Shown: piece after piece, positions 32,511-43,533 of the stretch
Numbering within the stretch: the stretch's first letter is position 1
Layout: every line of letters starts with the position of its first letter
Source of the DNA: Podarcis raffonei
Lineage: Eukaryota; Chordata; Lepidosauria; Squamata; Lacertidae
Assembly: GCF_027172205.1 (NCBI RefSeq)
Contig: NC_070603.1
Coordinates: forward strand, 10,032,501 to 10,096,500
DNA length: 64,000 bases
Direction of reading: 5' to 3'
Notes under the pieces: generated by a model
The model's database searches: none
Told to the model about the DNA's origin: nothing
Seen by the model: only the letters and a program-made list of their open reading frames with translations
Program-made: the position numbers and the translations under genes

Positions 32511-32593
32511 TACTGTTGCTATGGCCATTGGCTAATGCGAATAAAGTTTTATCTTATCTTATCCTTATCCCATGTTAGCCTTTCTCATTTAAA

Positions 32594-32745
32594 GCGGGTG
32601 CAGGGAACCTTTGGCTCTCTAGATGTTGCTGAACTACAACTCCCATTATCCCTGGCTATGCACCACGCTGCCCGGGGCTGATGAGAGCTGGAAGCCAGCA
32701 GGACTTAGAGGGCACTCTGTGTTGGCTACTGCTGATCTAGAAGTA
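32594..32745. mobile_element. Palindromic hAT-like MITE
   Basis: GCTCTCTAGATGTTGCTGAA and CTACAACTCCCATTATCCCT at the left, GGGGCTGATGAGAGCTGGAA at the right. Confidence 0.55.
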
Positions 32746-33362
32746 TTTACACTTTCTGGGCAGCCGCCAGATCCTTCCTGCATTCTGTACAACCTGTAGT
32801 GCATAACTGGGGCTAAAGAAATCAGCTGTAAACAGCCACAGCCAGGGGTTTCACGAAGCCGCAGGCAGCCCAGGCACATTGTGTGCCGCTGTGTCTCTGG
32901 GAAGCCACTCGGAGCCGAGGAAGGAAGGGGTTAGGTGAGGTTGCTCAGTTCCACAACCACAGCCTGTTTTCTGCAGCAGCTTCCAGCATTCACGCCTGAC
33001 CCAGTTTTATACTGTGGCCCAGATATATTTAGAATCCTCCTGCGGAGTGTGTGACATGACAAGCATGCTCAAGTCTTGGATCTTGTGGTCTCCTTGGTAG
33101 GGGAGCCCCCACCCGCTTTGCCTCAAGTTCCCAGGTGAAAGGGGAGGGGGCTTTATACAAACACACTGTCGCAGTGTTAGAAAAGGCTCGCATTGAAACA
33201 GTGCTCCAAAGGAAATTTGTCACGGTGCACGCAGTCGTTGCTTGGGAGAAAGTAGTTCAAGAGGAGTATGGGGAGACGGAAAGGGCCATAGATAGCTCAG
33301 GAGCAAGTGCAGAGCTTGCAGACCGCCTCCGATTCAGTCCCTGGCATATCAAGGTAGGAACT
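32746..33362. other. Unassigned sequence
   Basis: I see no repeat signature here. Short open frames (33029-33223, 33135-33368) lack recognisable similarity. Low repeat content makes it a candidate for conserved regulatory sequence, which comparison would have to show. Confidence 0.3.
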
Positions 33363-33410
33363 AGGTAAAGGGTAAAGGGACCCCTGACCATTAGGTCCAG
33401 CCGTGGGGAT
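33363..33410 (-). mobile_element. Sauria-type SINE, 3' tail fragment
   Basis: GGTAAAGGGTAAAGGGACCC and GACCATTAGGTCCAGCCGTG only. The rest of a SINE follows from 33537 after about 126 unrelated bases. Confidence 0.65.
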
Positions 33411-33536
33411 GAGGAAGAAATATCATTTTCTCTCCTTGGAAATGGGTTGCCTCCATCCGAGTCACCAGAGCCTGGAATGTGCAGGATTATGTCTGCAGAT
33501 ACTTGCTGGCAACTTCTACTATTGCCTGTCTTTGCA

Positions 33537-33865
33537 GTAAAGGTAAAGGGACTGACCATTAGGTCCAATCGTGGCCGACTCTGGGGTTGCGGCGCTCATC
33601 TTGCTTTATTGGCCGAGGGAGCCGGCGTACAGCTTCCGGTTCATGTGGCCAGCATGACTAAGCCACTTCTGGCGAACCAGAGCAGCGCACGGAAACGCCG
33701 TTTACCTTCCCGCTGGAAGCACTTTGACGTGCTTTCGAACTGCTAGGTTGACAGGAGCTGGGCCGAGCAACAGGAGCTCACCCCGTCGCGGGGATTCGAA
33801 CCGCTGACCTTCTGATCGGCAAGTCCTAGGCTCTGTGGTTTAACCCACAGCGCCACCCGCGTCCC
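33537..33865 (-). mobile_element. Sauria-type SINE
   Basis: Near full length on the minus strand. The sequence after its head, AAGGAACTAAGG, resembles the sequence before the fragment at 33363 (AGGAACTAGG), so both pieces may stem from one insertion with a later internal rearrangement. Confidence 0.8.
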
Positions 33866-33978
33866 AACAAGGAACTAAGGATGGACCTTCTATACAATCG
33901 TCTCAAAGCAGTGTTCAATAAAAACGGTCAACACCACAAAAAACCCAGCAGATCTGTTTAAAACAAAACTAAAATCCT

Positions 33979-34128
33979 ACAAAGCTCAGTCGGTAGTGCA
34001 TGAGGCTCTTAATCTCAGGGCTGTGGGTTCAGGCCCCATGTTGGGCAAGATGGTTCTTGCATTGCAGAGGGTTGAACTAGATGGCCCTCGTAGTCCCTTG
34101 CAGCTCTACACTTCTATGATTCTATGGT
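33979..34128 (+). mobile_element. tRNA-Lys-type SINE with CR1-like tail
   Basis: The head AAAGCTCAGTCGGTAGTGCA, then GAGGCTCTTAATCTCAGG and CGTGTTGGGC-like CCCCATGTTGGGC, resembles tRNA-Lys(CTT). The tail (GCAGAGGGTTGAACTAGATG, CTATGATTCTATGG) is of CR1 type. The head is altered, so it is not a tRNA gene. Confidence 0.8.
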
Positions 34129-34371
34129 ACCCCTTTATCCAGCTAGGAACAAAAATGTTTTCAGTGGTTTCTGGAAAGCACAAATGACAGGCACCTGTCA
34201 TATCTTGACAGGAATGCTGTTCCACAGAACAGGACCAGCCGCACTAAAAGTCCTGCTCTGAGTTACTGTGGAGTGAGCTTCTGAGATCTTTGGAACTTGC
34301 AGAAGAAATTCTCCTGCAGACGGCAACAATCTACTGAGTGTGTAAGGTGATCTCTTGTGGCCTTCCTTTAA

Positions 34372-34428
<57 letters not shown>
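34372..34428. repeat. (TA)n microsatellite
   Basis: About 28 TA units in a row, expected to be highly polymorphic. Confidence 0.95.
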
Positions 34429-34431
<3 letters not shown>

Positions 34432-34447
34432 TTGCTCAACCCTACAT

Positions 34448-34655
34448 GTCAAGCTTCAGGTTACAGACTCCGCTAACCCAGAAACAGTACCTCGGGTTGA
34501 GAACTTTGCTTCAGGATGAGAACAGAAATTGTGCAGCAGCGGCGCAGCGGCAGTGGGAGGCCCCATTTGCTAAAGTGGTGCTTCAGGTTAAGAACAGTTT
34601 CAGGTTAAGAACAGATCTCCAGAATGAATTAAGTATGTAACCAGAGGTACCACTG
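34448..34655 (-). mobile_element. Tigger-like MITE, family A, copy 7, truncated
   Basis: Lacks the first end (starts AAGCTTCAGGTTACAGACTC) and ends AGAGGTACCACTG then TA. The break lies next to the (TA)n tract. Confidence 0.7.
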
Positions 34656-34850
34656 TAGTAAAGAAAAGAGTGCCTCTGAGCATGTGTAGAGCACCATTCT
34701 CCCACTAACTATCCTAACTAGTTAGGTTAGTTAGGTGTTGGTGTACCTCATTTGTGCCATCCCCTCAGCAGAAATATTCAGATATATTTCAGTTCATTCT
34801 ATTGATTATCTTTCCAAACCCACACTCTCAGTGCATGAGTTATGCAGTTA

Positions 34851-35092
34851 CAGTGGTACCTCGGGTTAAATATTTAATTCATTCCGGAGGTCCGTTCTTA
34901 ACCTGAAACTGTTTTGAACCTGAAGCACTGCTTTAGCTAATGGGGCCTCCTGCTGCTGCCGCGCCGCTGGAGCACGATTTCTGTTCTCATCCTGAAGCAA
35001 AGTTCTTAACCTGAAGCACTATTTCTGAGTTAGCGGAATCTGTAACCTGAAGCGTCTGTAACCTGAAGTGTCTGTAACCCGAGATACCACTG
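34851..35092 (+). mobile_element. Tigger-like MITE, family A, copy 8
   Basis: Ends CAGTGGTACCTCGGG and CCGAGATACCACTG with TA flanks. Confidence 0.8.
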
Positions 35093-35097
35093 TACTG

Positions 35098-35118
35098 GGC
35101 ACCTTAGAGTGGCTGGGT

Positions 35119-35172
<54 letters not shown>

Positions 35173-35175
35173 TCG
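35098..35175 (+). repeat. (TAA)n microsatellite on a LINE tail remnant
   Basis: About 20 AAT units following TTAGAGTGGCTGGGTATTAA, a short remnant of the CR1/L2 3' end. Confidence 0.8.
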
Positions 35176-36267
35176 TAGTAGCAGCAGCAGCTGGCCAGGA
35201 CTAGGAAGACCCAGGTCCAAATCTGCACTCAGCCATTAAGCTCATTGAGCGACCTTGCACTAGTCACTTTATCTAACCTCTTTCACAGAGTTATAAATGT
35301 ATGCGGCTTTGATCTCATAAATGCACTTATGTCATGTCCCATGGGGCTTGGAACTTGCTCAGTCAGAACCCTTTTGATTTATTCACAGCTAAGGTCTTCA
35401 AGTTTCCTTAAAGCGAACCTCACATTTTAAAGGCTTGACTTGCAAGGAGGCTTGCTGTGGTCTCCTCTGCCTGTACGGTGAGAGCCCTCAAACATTTATG
35501 TCCTAAGCTTTGCCCGCCATTTCCTTAAGCCACCCACTGAGCAGCTCTCCTGAAAATCAGGATAACAGCAGGGTAAAGGATTGCAGAAGAAGGGGAGAGA
35601 GGCAGGGAAAATGAGTTCAGAGGCAGTGGGCACCTCTCGCCCAGCCAAGTGACGGCACACCCTGCCCCTTTCTGCCATTTCAAAAATGTTTCAGATAGCA
35701 CAAGGGATTATGGGGTGCGAGGCGGCCAGCCCCTGACCCATGGCCAGCCCTACCATTAAGCACAGTGCGGACTCTGTATACCATGAGCCTGGCCTGCACC
35801 CCCTCCCCAAACTTGCCGCCCTCAGATCAGGTGGAAGATGCTTTGAAAATTGCCACGAATGTACGTTTCCTACTTCGCAACTTAACTTTACCGCACGACC
35901 AGAAACAATGAATATATCAGTTTTATACGTCCTTCTTCAGCATCACTTTTTGCCATTTGTTTTTGTGAGGCCAGACTCTGGGAGATGGAGTGAGATGGAG
36001 TCCTTTACCTAGGTAGCCAATGAAATGGGTTCAATACATACTGGTATGTGTGTGCTTTTGGCTGCCTTTGGGTGATTTGTTGAAAGCTCCCATTGGTGGG
36101 GTGTTGTTGTTTTTTTAAAAAAGAAGTCCACTATTGGGGCCCCAATATTGAGAGGTTCACAGTACATTAAAACCTATTATTTTGTGCATAAACCAATCCA
36201 TGGGAGAATGGTTAATAATTGATTGCACTTTCTGTGCAGAGTGCAAGTTGCCATTTTTGGTTCAGGT
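35176..36267. other. Unassigned sequence
   Basis: No gene and no repeat family recognised. Open frames at 35496-35678 and 35740-36012 have no family features. Confidence 0.35.
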
Positions 36268-36281
36268 TAGGCAAGTCAGCA

Positions 36282-36621
36282 GAGGGACGCGGGTGGTGCT
36301 GTGAGTTAAACCACAGAGCCTAGGACTTGCCAATCAGAAGGTCAGCGGTTTGAATCCCCGCGACAGGGTGGGCTCCCGTTGCTCGGTCCCTGCTCCTGCC
36401 AACCTAGCAGTTCAAAAGCACCTCAAAGTGCAAGTAGATAAATAGGTACCGCTCCGACAGGAAGGTAAACAGCGTTTCCATGCGCCACTCTGGTTAGTCA
36501 TGCTGGCCACATGACCCGGAAGCTGTACGCTGGCTCCCTCGGCCAATAAAGCGAGATGAGTGCCGCAACCCCAGAGTCGGCCACGACTGGACCTAATAGT
36601 CAGGGGTCCCTTTACCTTTAC
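36282..36621 (+). mobile_element. Sauria-type SINE with perfect 14-bp duplication
   Basis: Head GGGACGCGGGTGGTGCTGTG, tail CCTTTACCTTTAC. Duplication TAGGCAAGTCAGCA at 36268-36281 and 36622-36635 is perfect, so it is a young copy. Confidence 0.92.
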
Positions 36622-37344
36622 TAGGCAAGTCAGCAACAAGTTGAGATGCACCTGAACCAGCAGCAAAAACTCTCCATACTCCGTTTGGGGAATTGAAATG
36701 AAACGGAAGTACCATTCTGTGCAGGTGTGTGTATCCTGTTCCCAGGAAATGCCAATTTGCACGTTTCCCAAGAGCGGTTTTTCTTTCTTTTTGGTAAACG
36801 ACCATGTTGGAAGGCGGATTAAGTAGTGTGCTTGATGCCAAAGAGGGATGTGAACAGAGGTGGGCTTGAGGAAGGGCCGGGAACAGGGCATGTCCACAAC
36901 ATTTGGACAGGCAAACTCTAGCTTTTTAACAAATGTTTTGCTCTCATGTTTGGACAAGTGGAGGACAAATTGAATATGGAAAAAGTGGATTTATTCTTAG
37001 GTACGGATAAGCTGTTAGTTCTGCCTATTTCCATGGATGCAAAATTATTTACATTCTTAAGAACTATGCACTTGAGTCTAGCTGTCTGGTTCAATAGGAG
37101 CCAATATATCAGACAAATGAAACCATACATAACAGCCAGTGTGATACTCTCCTTTGGGTCATACACGCTACATCTGCCGACATTCCCTCTTCCACACAAC
37201 TGTTAAGAGCTCTGGCCTTTCTCCTACTCCTCCTCCATCTGGCTACCCTAATCTCCCAAGGAGCAGATTCAACTCTTTGGACGCATGCAATTCTATTATC
37301 TACCAAAGCACCCTATCAATAAAAGTCTCCACCACCTCCATCAT

Positions 37345-37437
37345 TCAGCCTGGACACTGAGGTCCAGCTCCGACGGCCTTCTGGTGGTTCCCTCATTGTG
37401 AGAAATGAAGTTACACGGAACCTGAGGTACCACTGTA
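37345..37437 (+). mobile_element. CR1/L2 LINE fragment joined to a MITE end
   Basis: CAGCCTGGACACTGAGGTCC and GGTGGTTCCCTCATTGTGAG of the LINE run into GGAACCTGAGGTACCACTG, the end of a family A MITE. Confidence 0.6.
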
Positions 37438-37750
37438 TATTAAAGCTAAATGACAGAAGACAGGCCTTTGGCATGCCCCCCCCCCCGCCGCCCCACCAAT
37501 GCACTCTCTGTGGTGCCCCACCAATGCACTCTCCTTAAAAACTCTTGCAGCTGTTAAGAATCACAGGGCCTCTGTCCCCCTGGGGCTCTGGCCTCATCCA
37601 GGTACTGGCCATATCTAGAGAATAGAAAGAGGCAGGTGTTCCTTTTGGCCTCCAACTGCTCTTGCCCATGCTAAGCAGCCTGGCGAGCTGAGAGTCCGCG
37701 TGCTGGCTCAGGGCAGCTTTAGGAGCTGGGTGCTCTTGGCCTTAGGGAGC

Positions 37751-37760
37751 TATAAATATA
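37751..37760 (+). promoter_or_regulatory. TATA box of the candidate Cys/Pro-rich gene
   Basis: TATAAATATA, a near-consensus TATA box, 201 bases before the ATG at 37961. A transcription start at about 37780-37790 would be expected. Two short upstream ATG frames (37801, 37831) would both close before the main ATG. Confidence 0.5.
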
Positions 37761-37960
37761 GCCCCGCTGGCCGCGTCCCGTGGGCCTGCCGGCCTTGTGC
37801 ATGTCCTGGAATCCTCCCTGAGCAGGGAAGGCCATGGGGCTTTCTCGCTGGGTGCACTTCCCTGAGTCCAGCAGCAGCCGTGCAGAGACACTGTGAGTTG
37901 CTCCCTGCCCTTCACCTTCTCCTGGCCTGGAGGGTGCCCCCTCCCCTGCCCGCCTTGCTG

Positions 37961-38302
37961 ATGTGTAGCATCGGCTGCTGCCCCCCGCCCTGCCCCATGT
38001 GCTGCCCCGGCTGCTTCAGGCCACCCTGCCCCACTTGCTACCCGCCTCCTTGCTGCCCCACCTGCTGCCGCCCTTCCTGCTGCTACTGCCCCCCACCTCC
38101 CTCCTGCTGCCGCTCGGGGGGCTGCTGCTCCAGCGGCTGCCGGCCCCCGACCCCCTGCTGCCACCCTCGCCCTTCCTGGGGGGGCTTCGGCTGCTGCCCT
38201 CCTCCTCCTCCCCCTTGCCCAGGCTGCCGCCCTGCTTCACGATTCTGCGCGCCGTCTTGCTCGGCCTGCCGCAGGCCCGGGACCCGCCTCAGCACCAAGT
38301 GA
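37961..38302 (+). CDS. Candidate small cysteine/proline-rich protein (113 aa)
   Basis: The frame from ATG 37961 encodes 113 residues with 30 cysteines and about 34 prolines. It starts MCSIGCCPPPCPMCCPGC, has a CCPTCCRPSCC core and a basic end CRRPGTRLSTK. Cys codons are nearly all TGC, while Pro uses CCC, CCG, CCT and CCA, which is more like selection on protein than a simple DNA repeat. The frame is open upstream to 37700, but that part spans the TATA box and is Cys-poor, so I chose the internal ATG. Composition resembles keratin-associated, epidermal-differentiation or sperm cysteine-rich proteins; I do not recognise a specific family and assign no function. It lies between MFSD5 and probable RARG, in a chromosomal region that in human adjoins the type II keratin cluster. 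Reverse-strand frames here (Ala- or Gly-rich) are shadows. A non-coding GC-rich origin is possible. Confidence 0.5.
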   Translation: MCSIGCCPPPCPMCCPGCFRPPCPTCYPPPCCPTCCRPSCCYCPPPPSCCRSGGCCSSGCRPPTPCCHPRPSWGGFGCCPPPPPPCPGCRPASRFCAPSCSACRRPGTRLSTK

Positions 38303-38940
38303 GCCACCTTTGCCCTCCTTCGGATGCCCGTCTCCTTCGGATGTCGTCAAAAGCCCAGGCCCCCGTGGGAACAGCCCAACCCGGCCGCCTCCTTGCCCCA
38401 AACAACAGTAAGTAACCATCCTTTCTGTGACGCCAGCCACCAGCTTCCAGTGCGGCTTGCTGGCATCCCAGAATGCTTTGCTGCAACGGAGGTGGTTTCC
38501 ATTTTGTGGCCAGCGTGGATGATGAGGTCCTAGTGGCGAATCTTGCACTTTGGAAGCGATCTCCCTCCCTGACCTTCCTAGCTGTAATCCCATCAGATAT
38601 TAAATCCCCTGAGATCTCTTCACAAAATCCTCGGGGAGGGTCTGGTGGCGGGACAGGCGGCCATATTGACAGGTGGGGCTCTATTCAGCATCCTGGGTCA
38701 TCTTGTGGGTCAAACCCCAATGGATCCCCTTCCCCATTGTATCGGTGGGAGGCTTTGGTCATATGGCACCTGGGTGGGTCGGTTGGCATTTGTCTGTCTC
38801 AAGAGACTATGGAGGAGTGCTCCTTTGGGGGTGAAGTCAGAGGACAAAATTTGGCACGCCCCATAAATATTTCTTATTTTCACGATTCCTTTTGGTACAG
38901 TTGCTTTTTCCATGGATCTCAGTGAGTACCCATATAAATA
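38303..38940. other. Sequence downstream of the Cys/Pro-rich ORF
   Basis: No further gene is supported. An AATAAA at 39387-39392 is the first clear plus-strand poly(A) signal I noticed after the ORF. A short palindromic word TGTCTCAAGAGAC at about 38797 recurs near 45335. Confidence 0.35.
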
Positions 38941-38949
38941 TACTGTAGA

Positions 38950-38952
38950 TGA

Positions 38953-38994
<42 letters not shown>

Positions 38995-39001
38995 TATTAT
39001 T
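38950..39001. repeat. (ATT)n microsatellite
   Basis: About 16 ATT units with one interruption. No adjacent LINE end is clear. Confidence 0.9.
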
Positions 39002-40241
39002 TGCTATTTTTCTAGAAAAAGAGGTACCAGTGGTGGCAATGAATGGCAAGTTCCCGCTGAAAAAAAGGCCCCGATTATTATTATTTTGCACCCTGTACAC
39101 GGGAACCGCTCGCACCGCCTTAAATCTGTCGCTGCCGTTATGCACCTCAACCTTTTTCTTCCACATAAATCAAAGCACAAAGGCTGTTTTCCCCTCCATG
39201 CCTGTGTAAGGGGGCGAGCTGGCGAAGTGTATAAGAAGAACTCTGACAAAGCCTCTGTTGTTGTTGATGCTGGGGAGGCGGTGGCGGCGGGGTGTGTGTG
39301 TCAAGAGCCCAGTTCCTGTGTTTTGCTCCTATGGGACTTGAGTCAGCAAGCAGATCCAGTGTTCCTGGCCCTTCAGGCCTTACGTAAATAAAAAGAGAGT
39401 GTTGTCCCCCCCATCAACAAGTAGAAAAGGAGCAGCTTTCACAAAGCCCTCCGCTACTCAGTAGGGGCTCTCCTTGAAGTGACAGTTCTGGAGCACAGGA
39501 CTGTGTGAGCTTCCCAGCAGCAGTGCCCAGCTGACAGTCCGGCACACCGGGTGCACTGATTGCTCTGGGAGATATTATCTCACAAAGAAAGGGCATTTGC
39601 CAAATTAGTTATATGGGGCTGGGGGAGAGGGGGAACCGAGTTACATGGCCGAAGCACAATAGCTGCTTAGGCAACTTTTATCAGCAGGGAAACAACTGCA
39701 GAGACAAGGGTGGCGCCAGGGAAAGGGAAGGGGGGGGCGCAGCTTCGGGAGCAATGAGCTATATGTAGGAGGGCCCAGGAAGGGGATTTCGCACAACCTA
39801 AAGGAAGATTGCACAGGCTGAATTGTGGGGAGCGCATGGATGGTGGAGGGCAGGCAGTTTTCTGAAACAGCAGGGGAATGCACAAGGGTGAAAGCAGCTG
39901 TCTGAGTTGTGGGCAAGTGTAAGAGAGTTGGGATATAAGAGACGCCTAGAAAAAACAAACACATTTTGTAAGCTGTAGATAACCTCTGCTGTTTCGCCAT
40001 TAAGTGTTCCAGTTGCTGCAATATCTTTTAAGCATATACCTATTTTGGGATGAATCTTTCCAGAGGGGAACCTTACCGATGGTTTTTGGGTTTTGTCTGC
40101 ATGTGATGTTGGCGTCCTCCTCATCTTCTGAGACCTGCAGCCTATTAAATGTTATACAGTACGAGACAAATTGTGAGATTTTCTTCTACGTAGGATCTTT
40201 GGTGTTAATATGGATCTCCTAAATGTCTCGCTTTCATCATA
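39002..40241. other. Unassigned sequence
   Basis: Apart from the AATAAA at 39387 I see nothing. Open frames such as 39641-40021 on the minus strand lack family features. Confidence 0.35.
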
Positions 40242-40482
40242 CAGTGGTACCTCGAGTTAAGAACTTAATTCGTTCTGGAGGTTTGTTCTTAACCTGAAAC
40301 TGTCTTAACCTGAAGCACCACTTTAGATAATGAGGCCTCCTGCTGCCGCCGCGCCGCCAGAGCACGATTTCTGTTCTTATCCTGAAGCAAAGTTCTTAAC
40401 CTGAAGCATGATTTCTGGGTTAGTGGAATCGGTAACCTGAAGCATATGTAACCTGAAGCGTATGTAACCTGAGGTACCACTA
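40242..40482 (+). mobile_element. Tigger-like MITE, family A, copy 9
   Basis: Ends CAGTGGTACCTCGAG and TGAGGTACCACTA with TA flanks. Confidence 0.8.
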
Positions 40483-41007
40483 TATTAATGAACAGTTTGC
40501 GGCTGTCTGGGTGCTTGCAGATGGGAGTTTATTGTGGGATTGATCTGCAAAAGTTTTTCACACTGCCCACAAGACATTTGCTCCTCAGCAGAGCACAAAC
40601 TACTTGGTTGTTGTTTTTTTGGTGGTGCAAATGATATGAGCACGCCTGTTTCCACCAGCCACCACCTAATAATGTATTGACAGAATGTCCGAATTTCAAT
40701 AACCTAATTCAGTCTCAAGATCTCTACACAGTACATATGAGGTATTACCTGCTCACATACTTCCTGTAAATATGGGAAAAATTCCTCTGGGAACTGCAGG
40801 CTTCAGTCGATAGATGCATTAAATTTATGAAACACCACATAACATAAAATTATCTAGGTGCTGTACAGAATAAAAGATCACAATAAAATCAAAGTAAATT
40901 TAAGAGGCAAGCAGCATAAAACCCCAAATGTAAAGCCACCATGCTGAGGTAGCAAATGCAGCACAGAACTGAAACAGCCATCAAATACACTAAAGCCATC
41001 AATAATG
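40483..41007. other. Unassigned sequence, part LINE-like
   Basis: AT-rich. The stretch 40815-40920 looks like a LINE tail (AGGTGCTGTACAGAATAAAA). No gene. Confidence 0.35.
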
Positions 41008-41357
41008 CAGGTGGTGCTGTGGTCTAAACCACTGAGCCTAGGGCTTGCAGATCAGAAGGTTGGCGGTTCGAATCCCTGCGATTGGGTGAGCTCCTGTTGT
41101 TTGGTCCCTGTTCCTGCCAACCTAGCAGTTCGGAAGCACGTCAAAGTGCAAGTAGATAAATAGGTACCGCTCCGGCGGGAAGGTAAACGGCGTTTCTGTG
41201 CGCTGCTCTGGTTAGCCAGAAGCGGCTTAGTCATGCTGGCCACATGACCCGGAAGCTGTCTGTGGACAAACTCAGCCTATAGAGCGAAATGAGCGCCGCA
41301 ACCCCAGAGTCGTCCGCGACTGGACCTAACGGTCAGGGGTACCTTTACCTTTACCTA
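41008..41357 (+). mobile_element. Sauria-type SINE
   Basis: Starts within the head (AGGTGGTGCTGTGGTCTAAA), contains GGCGGTTCGAATCC box B, and ends TTTACCTTTACC. A few 5' bases are missing. Confidence 0.88.
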
Positions 41358-41768
41358 ATCTTTAAAAGCCTGGGAGAACAGAACCTTCCTTCCCCCAAAA
41401 GACAACAATGTGGGCACCAGGTGACTTCCCAAAGAGAGCATTCCATAACCATGGAGCCATCACCGAAAAGGCCCCCCTCTCCTGCAGATTTTCCCCACCA
41501 AAAAGCAGAATAGAGCTTTTGCACAGTTGCAACCACACAGCCCTATACACCCCCACCCACTCTAGTGGTTTATATCCTGTTATGTCAAAAACTGGGCTTT
41601 AAAAAAAGAGAGATGACAGCAATCTTGCATTTGCCACTTCACCTGAGATTGTGAAATTGGTTCCGGGTGTAAGAAAATGGGCTGGTTTAGCTGTTATTGG
41701 GGCGGGGGAGTACTATGAAATAAACTATATAGATATGAAATAAACTATATAGATAGATGGGTGTCAAT

Positions 41769-42060
41769 CATGCACCTAGCCAGGATTTTTGTGGGTGGGG
41801 CAAGACTTTTGTTACAGGGGCAGAACTGACATGATTGATCAGTTAGTTAAGTATTTCTATTGTTTCACTTGATCATAATACCCAGGGTGGGGGGACACGT
41901 TACAAGCCAGGGGTGCCAATTTAAATAAAATAAGCCCCGCCCCACATAATCACATTACACCGCGCACACACCATGTGAATGGCAAGTCCCATCAACTCTG
42001 GGAGTCCCCCTCAAATATTTTATTGGGGGGTGTGGCCCCTAGGAGTTGGCTCCTATGTTA
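41769..42060. mobile_element. MITE-like element related to that at 7315
   Basis: The left part GCACCTAGCCAGGATTTTTG matches the 7315 element. The right part GGAGTTGGCTCCTATG is a weak inverse. Limits are uncertain. Confidence 0.4.
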
Positions 42061-42112
42061 TATGCTTTGAACAGGCAACAGTTGTCCATTTCCAGCAGAC
42101 AAATGCAGTGAT

Positions 42113-42262
42113 GCAGCTGGGTAGCTCAGTAGGTTAGTGCATGGCACCGATATTGCCAATGTTGCAGGTTTGATCCTTTATATGGAACAACTATAATTCC
42201 TTCATTGCAGGGGGTTGGACTAGATGATCCACAGGGTCCCTTCCAACTCTGCAATTCTATGA
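42113..42262 (+). mobile_element. tRNA-Ile-type SINE with CR1-like tail
   Basis: GGGTAGCTCAGTAGGTTAGT and ACCGATATTGCCAATG head, GCAGGGGGTTGGACTAGATG tail. Confidence 0.75.
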
Positions 42263-42385
42263 TGGGGAAAACAACGCATAGAATTTCTAGCTGTCGATAT
42301 AAGTCGTAGCATGAGTTTTATAATTCATTTAAAGTGTCAACACGAATAGAAGTTATTAATAGTGCAGTTGTTGTATAAGGGATTA

Positions 42386-43137
42386 CAGTGGTACCTCGCA
42401 AGACGAAATTAATTCGTTCCGCGAGTTTTTTCTTCTTGCGAGTTTTTTGTCTTGCGAAGCACGGTTTCCCATAGGAATGCACTGAAAATCAATCAATGCG
42501 TTCCTATGGAAACCGCCTTCAGACCAGGTCCGGGGACAGTCTGTCCCCCGACCTCTTCTGAAGGCTGGGGGGGGGGGGGACAAGGGCTTTTCTTCCCGCC
42601 AGCCTTCAGAAGGCTGTTCTGAAGGCTGGTGGTGGGAAGAAAAGCCCTTCTCCCCACCTCCCGCCCCGCAAGCTCCGGGGACAGGAGGGCTTTGCTGCCG
42701 ACCGCCAGCATTTTAAAAGCCCCCGGGACAGCGGAGACTTCTCCGCTGTCCCGGGGCGATTTTAAAATGCTGGTGGGCGGCAGCGAAGCCTCCGCTGTCC
42801 CGGGGCAATTTTAAAATGCTGGTGGGCGGCAGCGAAGCCTTCGCTGCCGACCCCCAGCATTTTAAAAGCCCCCGGGACAGCAGAGAAGTCTCCGCTGTCC
42901 CGGGAAGGCAGGCGGGGGGGAGCAAAGACCTCTTCTGAAGGCCGGCGGTGGGCAAAAGTCTTTGCTCCCGACCGCCAGCATTTTAAAAGAGGTCCCCGGA
43001 GATTTCCCTATGGGCTTTCTTCTTGTGAAGCAAGCCCATAGGGAAATTCGTCTGGCGAAGCACCTCGAAAAACGGAAAACTCTTTCTTCTTGCGAGTTTT
43101 CCGTCTTGCGAGGCATTCGTCTTGCGAGGTACCACTG
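42386..43137. mobile_element. Tigger-like palindromic MITE, family B, copy 3
   Basis: 752 bp, ends CAGTGGTACCTCGCAAGACG and TTGCGAGGTACCACTG, TA flanks. Fewest palindrome modules of the three copies; a 5'-side module CCGCTGTCCCGGGGC is tandemly repeated at about 42742 and 42797. Confidence 0.85.
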
Positions 43138-43257
43138 TATTATGATGACTGGAATGGAACGGAAGTTAGTAAGATTTTGGAACTCAGAAATAAAGAAAAT
43201 AATCAAACCAGCAATTCCAGCAACCGGGGTGGGGGCGGGGTGACCTTATTTAAAGTA

Positions 43258-43483
43258 CAGTGGTATCTCGGGTTAAGTACTTGATTTGTTCCGGAGGTCC
43301 GTTCTTAACCTGAAACTGTTCTTAACCTGAAGCACCACTTTAGCTAATGGGGCCTCCTGCTGCTGCCGCACCGCTGGAGCCCGATTTCTGTTCTCATCCA
43401 GAAGCAAAGTTCTTAACCTGAAGCACTATTTCTGGGTTAGCCGAGTGTGTAACCTGAAGCGTATGTAACCCGAGGTACCACTG
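43258..43483 (+). mobile_element. Tigger-like MITE, family A, copy 10
   Basis: Ends CAGTGGTATCTCGGG and CCCGAGGTACCACTG, TA flanks. Confidence 0.8.
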
Positions 43484-43533
43484 TATATAATTCGGTATTT
43501 GAACGATTGGTATTAGTAATTGTATTATAAATC

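Noticed and set aside
33979-34060. tRNA-Lys gene
   Set aside because: The head has mismatches in the stems and runs straight into a CR1-like tail; it is a SINE. The same holds for 49531 and the Ile-like heads.
34338-34640. A frame containing a long Ile-Tyr repeat
   Set aside because: It is the translated (TA)n microsatellite joined to a MITE.
37700-37960. Upstream 87-codon extension of the Cys/Pro-rich frame
   Set aside because: It spans the TATA box and has an ordinary composition with few cysteines, so it is better read as promoter and 5' UTR.
37742-38164. A 140-codon Ala/Gly-rich frame opposite the Cys/Pro-rich ORF, and Leu-rich frames on the same strand
   Set aside because: They are shadows of the TGC/CCC-rich codons. 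None has a TATA-type promoter or sensible composition.
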